Positions 51,721 to 62,553 of a DNA stretch of 64,000 nucleotides are shown one piece after another (position 1 is the stretch's first letter; each line of letters starts with the position of its first letter). The position numbers and the translations under genes were made by a program. Origin of the DNA: Onchocerca volvulus (lineage: Eukaryota; Nematoda; Chromadorea; Rhabditida; Onchocercidae); assembly GCA_000499405.2 (NCBI GenBank), contig HG738137.1:17258581-17322580 (forward strand), read 5' to 3'. The notes beneath the pieces are model-generated. The model was not told where the DNA came from. It was given only the letters and a program-made list of their open reading frames with translations, and did not search any database.

Positions 51721-54700
51721 ATGGTTGTGAATGTGTATGCAACATCGGGAACAATCGAACAATGTTCGCGAAATGAGCTTTTAGCATTTGTCAATAATTT
51801 CCTGCGGGTATGATAATTTCTGCCAGTAAATATTTGAATAATTCTAGGAGTCATATCTTAAAGCTTGATCTCGAGCTGCCATGTTTCTATTTATCAATTC
51901 ATTATGCTGAATTTGATTATAAATTTTACAAATAACTCATAGTATTTTCTCTATTTTATCCTTTAGTAAAGTGTTTCTCATACATGAAAAGATGAGATCA
52001 GTTAATCTTTATATGATAAATAAATTATTGATTATCTGAATGATCGACTGTTTAATGGGCATAACTACTAGATTAATTGGAAAACTTAATAGTTGATTAA
52101 TTAGAAAGATTTAGCGGTTGATATTTTTCTTCGGCAGGTAAATGGTCGGTATGAAATAGTGTAGCTGTCAGGGATGTACTCTGAAAAATCATTCATTTTC
52201 ATTAGTTCTCTACTGATGAATTAAACATTGAGAATATGTTATTCTTGAAATCTAATACAGGACTGTAAAGTTGAATATTTATGTAAACATTTATCTACAC
52301 TTCAAAGACTTTAAGTGAAAGATTGCGCAGTAATGGGAGAAATTGGAAGGGAAATGTTGAAGATGTATAAATAGCTTTTAAAAAGATTTTTTTTTTAGTT
52401 ATGTTTGTATAATTGCATTTTGATTAAATGATTGGCTATTCTCAAATTCTCACTTTTCTTTCTTTGCAGTCAAATTTTACGCGTATTGAGGAGTTGTCTT
52501 CTGGTGCTGCTTATTGTCAGCTAACAGCATTGCTTTTTCCCGGGAAAATCTCTTTGAAAAAAGTGAAATGGAATTCACGAAATGAAGTTGATTGGATCGC
52601 TAATTGGCGTATACTGCAAACAGCCTGGAAAGATCTCGGAGTAAAGAAGGTAAATATAAATTCAGTATTAGAGCTTTTTTTTTGGTGTGTTTAGTAATAA
52701 TGGTGTGTTATTTACGCTTATCACCTTGTGATCAATAGTGTGATTGTTTTATAATGTTTTTTCATTTTCCAGTTACTTATATGTCATTAATTTTTTTTTT
52801 TTTAAATGCTTATTATTTATTTTTATTATCAATAGTGAGGTAGTTCAACAGATTTCGAAACATTTTTGAAACTTTATTTTTTGTGTTTTCACTTAGAATG
52901 TATTCGTCATTTTTTTTTCTGGCAGAAGAATAAAACTAAAAATACCAAATAATAAAAAAAAAAAATGAAATAAAGAAAAGAATAAGATGAAAATACGAGG
53001 GTGATTATTCACATTATCTCTTCATCTACCAGGATAGATAAGATTTTGTGGTCATATTTTTTGGATCTTAAGCCAGAGTTGACTAAACGATGTCATCATT
53101 TACTATACTTTGATATTGTGAGATTCGGACAAAATGGTATAAATATTCTCTTAAGCCATTTGTTATATCTTTAGTTTTCAGCATTCTTTGTTTTAATTTT
53201 TCTTTTTTTTTTCTTTTCGCCGCGTCTTTTCTCTTTCTCCCTCTTTATCTTTTCTCCATAATAATGCAATATTTTTATTTAATTATGGAGTCATCCGGAA
53301 AAAAGTGATTTATGATGTGTTTTTGATTGTCTTGACTTATTAATCCAATATTGCATATTCTGATACTAAAAAGGTTAATGAATTCAGACAGTACCAGTGG
53401 AACGTTTATTGCGGTCCAAATTCCAAGACAATTTCGAATTTTTGCAATGGTTTAAAAAATTTTTTGATGCAAATTATGACGGTCACCCATACGATGCGTT
53501 GCTAGCTAGGAACGGCGAAGTTTGTTATTTGGATTTTCATTAATTTATTTTTAATATTTAGTTTCTAAAAAAGGAAAAAAAATAATAGACAAAAATATAA
53601 GAGAAAAAGGACAAAAATAACAATAAAAATAACAAAGAATAAAGAAGTATCAATAATGAAAATGAAACGTGAGATGAGGTTAATCAAGCACCAGTTCTAC
53701 CATTGCAAGCTATTAGAATAATTAGGATGAAAAGTACCCAAGCCTTTCTATTTATCGTTTTGAAATGTTTAGTGATTTGATCTTTCCGATTGCTAAAAGT
53801 TTTTATTTATGTTTAGATTATACTAAGCTAGTGCTTACATGAATCACTGCTTTATGGTGAATAATTTTGCAAGGAGAAAAAAAAATTGACATTTCCAAAT
53901 CTGACAGATTATTATGAATATTTTTTCCTACATGCATAATTGTATTTGATTTTAACAAATTTGCTCTATTTCTGGATGTTATATTTACAGCCACTCCCCG
54001 CAAGTTGGGCAATATCATCCAGATCGCTTACTTCGAAAGCTCCTATGATTACCAGAAATAATCCTGCCATTACACCGACTAGAAGTATTAATTTAATTTT
54101 TCCCGTTTTAAATTTAATAATATCTATTATTCTTGATTGTTTTGCAGATTTTCATGTATTTTTTAATCTTTTTTTTTAGTAATTCATCTTTGTACCATGA
54201 TTCAAAAAAATTAGATTGTTTTCAGAAGACTCATGTAGCGCTGTTCGAAAAACTGCAGCTGGAAAAACTTCCGTTCCAAATAACGTTGCTTTGCAGCGTA
54301 AGTATGAACTCATGGTAAATTTTGTCGTTTTTTTTTTTTCATAGATTCTTTTAATTTACTTATTGTTTTAACAAATAAACGCGAAATATTCCGTGCTACT
54401 ATCATGACTGTAATTGAATAAGATTTTACCGAGCATGTCAGTAATCATTCTCGTCATCTTTATATTGCTCATTTTATTTATAAATGTTCCTAATTTTGAG
54501 CCTGCCAAAATTCTAATTCTTTTCATAGTAGCTTTTTAGATTCAAGAATTAAAGCAAGACTTGATAGAACTTACTAAGCAAAGAAATTTTTATTACGACA
54601 AGCTGCGAAAAGTCGAAGTGCTTTGTCAAGAAGCGGACGATAGCCCTACCGTTTCCCGAGAAGAAGTCTTAGAAATTTTATACGAAACTCAGGTAATTGC

Positions 54701-55033
54701 GTTTTGGTCTTTGAATTACGACTTGATGTTAAATTTAAAATGTTTGAGAAAAAATATGTGTCATAAGTATATTATTTGCTCCCTTTTTTTGGCGGAATTT
54801 CTATTAACTCGAGAAATATATTGTCTGATGTGAGTCAATTTTCACATAATACGCTGAACGAAATGTATGGAAATGTTTTATTTTTTATGCAGCGTTACAT
54901 TCAGGAAGGTTTTGCTATCATCGATGAAGAACCTGATTATAATCAAGGTGGAAAAATGGATAATAAGGATTCAGAAAAGAGTATAAGAGATGCGACACAT
55001 CAGTTCAGTCCGGATACTTCTGAAACATTTTAA
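51721..55033 (+). CDS. EB1: EB1-type microtubule plus-end-binding protein
   Basis: Tracks growing microtubule ends and recruits partner proteins. Exons: 51721-51807, 52470-52649, 53388-53519, 53991-54084, 54226-54297, 54547-54692, 54893-55033; total 283 codons plus stop. The calponin-homology domain covers residues about 15-118, with [22 protein letters not shown] and the hallmark [21 protein letters not shown] basic Ser/Thr/Pro linker follows ([20 protein letters not shown]). The EB homology coil begins [20 protein letters not shown] and contains RKVEVLCQE. The tail is acidic ([11 protein letters not shown]) but ends SETF, not the EEY/F end that CAP-Gly partners bind in vertebrate EB1. Exon 6 must start after AAG at 54546; the stronger TTTTTAG seven bases upstream would break the frame. 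The gene lies wholly between the two hsp-12 copies. Confidence 0.95.
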
Positions 55034-55181
55034 TTAGTCATTATTTTACTTTTGATTATTTTCTGGTCCCTGGGCTTACTAAACCAACATTTATATCTAA
55101 TGTTTTTACTTTGCTTCATTATTGCTTCCATCTCTTTAATTTTCAATTCAAGATTTCTATATGGTTATCATTGTTTATCGT

Positions 55182-55187
55182 AATAAA
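55182..55187 (+). terminator. candidate poly(A) signal of EB1
   Basis: AATAAA about 150 nt past the EB1 stop codon, a typical spacing. Confidence 0.4.
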
Positions 55188-55507
55188 TCAGATTTATTTT
55201 TCATTCCATTATTTCTGAAACAAACGTCTTTCCCCCAATATATTTGCTTATATTAGGCAGTTAAAAGTTTTTCTTGCTTTTCCATTCTTCATCGAATGTA
55301 TTTAGCTTATTTGTTGCCATTTATGGCTGATTTTTAAGAAAGATGATTTAAAAATCTTCACAAGAATATTTTTGAGTAGGTTATCAAATCCATCGTATCT
55401 TTTCAAATGAGAGTTTTTGGTCAGATGGAATCAAGAGGAACATTAATAAATGGCAAAATTCCAAATTGATGGAAGGAAATATACTGGAATTCACTTTTAA
55501 ATTCTAG

Positions 55508-55539
<32 letters not shown>

Positions 55540-56568
55540 ATAAATATTTTAATTCAGTTATGTAAATGATTATGAATATTTTAATTAATTACATGGTAAC
55601 GTATATTTTTTCAGACTGGAATATTTTATAGTTCGTTCAAAGTATTTAATTTATATGTTATTTTTCCCTGTTTTTTTTTTTTTCACTTATTAATTTTGGT
55701 TTCTTGCTGGATCTCCATCCTTCTTTCACTTATATATTGTTAATTAATGCTGCTTAATTCATATCACTTCTCGAATTTATTCTGTTACTTCAAGAAAAAG
55801 TCTGACATGCTCTTTAAGGAAAACATTGAGAAAGATCACAAAGCTGTTAAATTACTTTTTGTTAATGATCTCATTGCATCTGAAACATGGCTGTGCAATG
55901 TTTACCGGAAATTCATTTCGATGTAAATAATTAAATTGTTCGCCGTAATTCAATCAGTTGACCTTTCATCAAGTCTAGTGAGCATGCAGCAATTTTTCCA
56001 CTTGCTTGATTCAAATTTTGATTTATTCTTCATTTCATAAACTTCAAGTGTAGTGTAAAAAAATATGCTGCCATTTTGCACAAACATTGACAAATGTTAT
56101 ACTTAATGGGTTTTAATATATGCTTGCAATTATTATATTGATTGTTTTATTTGAAAAGGATTTACAAATGAGAATGTGCAGTAGAATATTTGTTCAATTT
56201 TCAAACAAAAATAAAGGAAGTATAAAATTGAATTTGAAAATTTTGGAATAAAACAGAATTGAGTTGCATTGACAAGAAACATCGCCAAAGTTTTGTTCTA
56301 TATCAGAAGTTCGTTTTGTTATACAAACAATTATTGGATGACAATCGATACGAGAAGTATTTGTGGATCGTATATTAGTCATTACTTTGCTTATTTACTT
56401 AGTTTATGTTTGTTTACAATGTCTTCTCCTATATACTTGATAAATTCTTGTGAATTAGCGGTATTTCAACTCTTTTAATTAGGAAACTCTTTTAATTAGG
56501 AAAGTCTTTTTTTTTTTTTCTGTTAAGTTGCTGATTAGAGTATATACAGATGATAATGAATTGGATTT
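55188..56568. other. region between EB1 and hsp-12 copy 2
   Basis: No gene is recognised. The right end is the 3' flank of the minus-strand hsp-12 copy 2; its first 20 or so bases after the stop still resemble those after copy 1. Confidence 0.5.
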
Positions 56569-57135
56569 TTATTTCTTCTTGTCAGCAGTGATGATAAGGT
56601 GACCTCTGGCTGTAAGAGTTGATTTTAATGTTGGGACATCTACATCTGGAGGTAATTTATAGCTCCGATTGATTTCCCGCTTAGTCTCACCGAATCGTCC
56701 TCCTTTTGATTCTCGCGTACACCGGATAACTAGATGATCATCAGTCACTTTAACCTAAACATAGAATGATTGATTATTTTGATAAGGTAAATTATTATTT
56801 TTTGAAAATGCAACACTTGAAATGGTTTTCCGAATTGAATCCTTCGAATTATTCTGAAAATAGGTAATGATTTATGTTATAACTTGATTTATACCACAAG
56901 ATTGCTAATTCTTCAAATACAGAAAATTCTCAGAGAAAGATCAAAAGATGAACAATGTTATAAGAATCGGACTTACTTCGATCTCCTTCGGTTGAAAATA
57001 AACAGCTTCAAGGTCCACTTCAAACTTGTCATCTGTGTTGATGACGTTTACTGTGCCATCATCCTTATTAAGTGGCCAATCCCACTGTTTAATTTTTTTC
57101 AAACTTTCCGAACGGTTAACATTAATTGTCGTCAT
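56569..57135 (-). CDS. hsp-12: small heat-shock protein, HSP12 class, copy 2
   Basis: Second 114-aa alpha-crystallin-domain gene, convergent with copy 1. Exons: 57135-56977 and 56754-56569, the same lengths as in copy 1 (159 and 186 nt). Residues 1-53 match copy 1 exactly. Exon 2 reads VKVTDDHLVIRCTRESKGG and later RSYKLPPDVDV, ending GHLIITADKKK; changes cluster in its first half and most alter the residue. The intron diverges from that of copy 1 after about 122 bases. Both copies keep intact frames and splice sites, so both look functional and could have distinct binding surfaces in the exon 2 part. Regulation is probably shared, since the upstream 1.15 kb is the same. Confidence 0.94.
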
Positions 57136-58283
57136 TGATAGCAATACTTAAATACGTAATAATTGCTTTTGTAATAATAAAGTTAGCTGAAATCGAAGAA
57201 GCGAATGGTTTTCAAATTTCATAAATTTTGATAAATATGACAAAGGATGAGTTAAATAACAAAACAATCTGATTTTGACATGTTACTTCATCTTTTCTAA
57301 AAGAGATAATGCGTCAGAGGCACTACAGTTTTGAAATTTTCTAAAAGGTAATTTTATTTTAGCAAATTAATCACAAATTATGTATTTCTGATTAATTTCG
57401 AATGTTTAAATTAGTTGGAAAACGTTTAAACGGACCTATCTAATACAAATATTCTTTCATTTTTGGCACTGTCATGTTATTCGTAGAAAATTCGACAAAA
57501 GAAAACGAATATTTTGAAATACACTCGGGAATGCCTTCCATCATAGTACTTTAATTTTCTTCATACCGTAGTTTTCTATTTTTTATTTTTGAAATGCACA
57601 ACATATCACTTATGTTTAATTATAAGTTCCTAATACCGTAACTTCCCATAACTGTTAGTTTTTTCAATCTTACATTTATAAAGAACTTTTCTGGAGGTCT
57701 CTCTATACAAATTGACATTAGATTTCTCTCTTGGATGAGCAGACGTATTTTACGGACGTAAATGCTGTAAGTTTCGACTGTCTATCGAAAAGCTGAAAGA
57801 ATTCTAAAAGCTTTTTGCAATGGTTTTTTTGAGAATTTAAATGGAAAATTCAAAAAAAGAAGATGAATATGCGATGATGAATCGTTGAGATTTATGAAAA
57901 TGTCGATATAAAAAGAGATAATACTGAAATGGAAACATTTGAAAATGTCGGATGAACATTTCAAGTGGCATTTCGAGGAGAAGAAGTGGAATGAGAGGAT
58001 GGATGGTCGGACAATCAGGAAAAACTTCGTTTAAGTTGAAGGAAATTCGAAATGATTGCCAAGTCTAAAGATATTTTAATAGCTTTAGCATAGCACTGTC
58101 GGCTCTGACGGCCAGTCTGTTATTTATTCGATTCGTGGCAAACGGCATTGTAACAATCATTTTGGGTGGGACATCTTCGAGAAATTCACATTTGTAAAAT
58201 TAAATTTTATAAGGAACAGAAAGCGGAAAATTTACACAAACGCTTCAATAACTTTCACCTCTTTTCTGATGCTATTTATGTTG
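56855..58283 (-). repeat. right arm of 1,429-bp inverted repeat
   Basis: Reverse complement of 47524-48952, with the promoter side outward. A spacer of 7,902 bp separates the arms. Just outside, at 58284 onward, the sequence is unrelated to that left of 47524. Confidence 0.97.
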
Positions 58284-61088
58284 ATGAAAATGAAAAAAAA
58301 AGAAATTAAGAATGCAAAATATACGGAAACAATTTAGAATGCCATCAAAATTTAGAATATAACGATGAAACAAATGGAAATCATTCGGCAAATATCGTCG
58401 AACTATCCTATTTACAGCTATGGCAAAGCTGCCTTTTTATTAGTTAGTAAATTCTAATTTTAGCACCATTTAGGTTTCTCAACGATATTTTTATTTTGTT
58501 TCAATTATCAAAAAGTACTTTGAGTTATTCCGTTTTTGATTATAATTCGATAATTTTAACAGAAAAAAAAAAATTGTAATTTTTTTTGAGCCATTTTTGG
58601 CGAGCAAAACAAGCCCTATGGGATGAACCAAACTTTTTTCAAACTGTTTAAAATTCTTGTTTTTTTTTCTTTTTTATTTCTTTATGTAAAATTATAATCT
58701 TTTTCTTATATATTATTTTCAAAATTTAATTAGCATTAATTATATTAGATCAAATTGTTAAAAATTAGAAATGAATTTTTCTTCTGGAATATTTTTATTG
58801 CTAAAAGTAAATTTATTAAATCATTGCCATATAATTTTCTATCAAATGATTCGAAATATTTAAAAATTGATTGAAATTGAAGGAGAAAAAAAAACTATTA
58901 ACATTATGACTAATAGTATTTGGGCATCATACTTAATGGTACTGAGAATTTACGAATTCTTGGATATTTCTGAAAATTTTACTTCTTTTCCCAATGTTAG
59001 CTTATTGTATTTCAAGTTTTTCATCTTTTAATGTCTATTTACAACATTAATAGATTCGCAAAAGTATCGTAATGCTTTTATCGAGAAAAAAAAAATTCTC
59101 CAAACTCTTTGGACAGTGTAAAAAAAAAAAAAAAAGACGATCTAAAGTTTCAAATGGGTAAAAGGATATGAAATTTCAATAGGAAAAAAAAAAAGTGAAT
59201 ATCAATTACAACGATTTATTTCTGTGAGATTATAACATTGATTTATGATTGATATTTTTCTTTTTCTTCCTTTTTTTTTTTTTTTTATTTAGATACTTAT
59301 ATATTTCTTGGAATTTTTGGCTGCTAAGCAAATGATAAAGAAATTCAAGTAACATTATTATATGATTAATTTATCAGCAAGCATTATTTAAATTATTGAG
59401 TAAATTTGACTGAAATAAGTTAAAAAGAGAAGAAATATTTGTATTGGAATTGAAACAGCATGATAAATATAAAATAGATAATATTGGAAATGATATTGTA
59501 TCGTAATCCACTTTATCATTTTTATGCATTTATCAGATAAGAAGTGGAACGGTATTGCTGTAAAAAAAAAAGATTTCAGCAAAATCTAATCTTGCATGAT
59601 AGAAAAATTTCTTTTATTTGAAATAAACGCTGTCAAATGATCGAATAATATCGATAATGATTAAAGATGAATTAGTCAGTAGAAATAAGGAAAGTCAATC
59701 ATTAATTAATAGAAATTCATCGAAATAATATGAAATAATAATAATGATAATAATTTAAAATGGAATAAAACAAAAAATTGAATTTCTTATTGAAATGCAT
59801 GCATGAATCTAGAATTTTTTTTTTTTTTTTTTTTTTTTGAAAATTAGACAAACTTGCAATTATTTTTTGCTTTTTGTTAAAAGTTAATTTAATTATTGCA
59901 TATATCTAATGCATAGATCTGATTATAATATATCAGGCGATAGGCAGAAATATGAAATAAATTTTACTGATTAACAGTTATATAGTTGTTGCATATATGT
60001 AATGAAATTTATTGAAATTCAATGTTAAAGTACCGAATATTTTTAAGAATAAATTCTGAGATTCAAATTTAAATCTGTTTCAATCTTTTATCGAATTTTT
60101 GCAACAATAGCAGATAAATGTTGCTAAAATTTGTTTAATTATTTCTTTTCTACCTCTCATTTCTCTTCTAATTAATCCAAAAATAAACTTTTTAATGCTT
60201 CTTCAAGGATTGTAATATTTCTGTTTAATTGTATCCTATAACAAAAATATTTTTCAAAAGTTTCATAGTGTTGTAAGGAAACTACGGAAGATGGATATCC
60301 TTTATACACAACAAATGACATTTTATCTGTTTATTCTCAAATAATTCTCAGTTAAGCTGAGAATTATACACAACAAGTTTGATTGATTATCAAACGCATT
60401 TTCCTATTTATAACGAAAAATTTCTCTAATATATGAAGTTGGAAAAGAAAAAGATTTCATTCATATTAAGCATAAATTTTGCCAATATTTGTTAAATATT
60501 TCAAGCAATAAGAAATCAGCATAAGTTCGTATTAATAAAGTTTCTTCGAAAGTAAATGCATTGCATTTTATTTGAATTTCAGAAAACAATTAACTGTCAC
60601 ACAATGAAGGATGCTTATTATTGATTAATTCAGATAAAGAATCCAAAAATTTGATAAAATAATATTTTAATAATCGGCTAATATATATGTTAGATGTAAC
60701 ATTTGTAACATTTCATTTCCAAATATAGCAAATTTCTATTTCCAAGTTTAACTTTTCATTGCTTCGATTGAAATTTAGATTTATCCATTCGCTGAGATGA
60801 TACGATCGTTTTCTCGCAAAAATGATTTGGTGATAAAATTGAGTAAAGAAAAAATTTTCCCTTTAATACTTGGAAAGATAAAATATATTTGTATAAATAA
60901 TATACTTTTACATGGATATATTCTTCTTTATATGTAATTATTTATAATTTTTTTTATTGCTATATATGAGTAGTATGACAGCAAAAATATGCATCATTTT
61001 CAATTTCATTTTCAGTTTTGAAATTAAAACGTATAGTTTTATCCATTATATGCGAATAAAATTTTTTCCGTACTAAGCATGAATGAAA

Positions 61089-61210
61089 CATCATTCAAGA
61101 AGGATGATTAGAAGTGCGAATTTAATTTTATTCAAGAAGGATTAAATGCGAAATCAAAATTATTCAAGACGATTTTCGTGCGAATTAAAGATTATTAAAG
61201 AAGGAGCAAG
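61089..61210. repeat. degenerate tandem repeat with ATTCAAGAAGGA motif
   Basis: ATTCAAGAAGGAT recurs at about 61093 and 61130, and more diverged copies follow near 61161 and 61195, each trailed by a GTGCGAAT or ATGCGAAAT motif. Units are roughly 35-40 nt. Confidence 0.5.
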
Positions 61211-61634
61211 TATGGATTTGAATATTATTGTATGATTCTACGGATTGATAGAATTAGAAGTGCAATCAGAAGAGTCGCCATGTATAGAATCTTCTTCAAC
61301 AAAATTTTCAAAGAGCACAAATATTGGAGGATTTGATATGCGAGTAGACAATACGATCAATTCTTTTCGATCTTTCAATAATTGATTCAATTGATATAAG
61401 ATGATTTCAAAACAGATTCATGTCCATGTTGTTTTATGTATTTGACAAAGTTGTTATCAGTGGCAGCAAAAAATTATAATGTTTATCAGTGTCTTTGGAA
61501 TTGAAATTGAGTACAAAATTTATGTTATGCATTTTTCAATTTTAATATCAATTCAGAATTATCCTTTTTCAAAGATTCAATTGCGTTATTTATGTCGTTT
61601 CATTCGTTTGATTTGCCTTATCTACGTAGAAAGG

Positions 61635-61648
61635 CACGTGTATAAATA
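61635..61648 (+). promoter_or_regulatory. E-box directly followed by TATA-like box
   Basis: CACGTG at 61635-61640 abuts TATAAATA at 61641-61648. TCTACGTAGA (61621-61630) and further ACGT cores lie within 80 nt. No plus-strand gene follows in the window, so promoter activity is speculative. Confidence 0.2.
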
Positions 61649-62553
61649 AGCACTTTTTACGTGATTTCCGATTCAAGTTGTTCGGATACAAAGTAGACGT
61701 ACTGATAATTAAATGCCAAAATAATAAATTTTTCATTTCATATTCAAGCGATTTGAGATCAGTGACGATGAATGATCACTTCTGATGTCCATGTTACACG
61801 TTGATTTTCTTCGTCTTAGTATTCGAGATTTCTTGAGTGCTTCATTTTAGAAAAATAAAAAAAATTAAAAAATTAAAAGCATATCAATCTTTAATTGTAA
61901 TGCAACAATGTTGTTAAGTGTATAAGCCATTTTTTGCAAAAATAAAGCAATATATTGATAAAATAATGGTTTATTTATACAATGATAAGATAATGATTAC
62001 ACGCTGATAAGATAACAATTCATACAAGATTATTTTCTACGAAAAGGATGCAAAAAATAGATGATATAAAAATTGCAGTTTTCATCATTCTTTTTATTCT
62101 GATAATTGGTTTTTCTAAAATCTCAACTTGAAATTAAAATCAGCCAGAGACTTGAAAAAAAAATGCCTTATTCGTCATATATCAGCAAATTGCAATTACT
62201 GTTAAAACCAACGATATTCAAATGTCTCATTAATTTTTTTTACGATTTAATTATCAAAGATAAAGAAGATATTAATGTAAAGCATTACTCTTAAAAAAAG
62301 ATAACAATTTACAAAGTTTAGTTTTTGACATATAAACAAATACTTAAGTTTTATAATAATTTTCGATAGCACCGCACACAATCTATTGAATTTTAATAAG
62401 ATGCATATAATTTGAGAATTTGTCAATATCAATCATCAAATGATTGCAAAGTAAATATTTAAAAAAAAAAAAAACAAAACAAAAATTCCACTTATTTTGA
62501 AAAAGAAATGAAATTAATTGAATGAATTATGTTGATAACTAATATTCTTATAA

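Larger units (their letters stand above)
58284..62553. other. gene-free stretch
   Basis: No exon is supported. It has a degenerate repeat around 61089-61210, an open plus-strand stretch of about 50 codons near 61238-61386, an E-box followed by a TATA-like box at 61635-61648, and two copies of TGATAAGATAA near 62.0 kb. None is tied to a gene. Confidence 0.45.
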
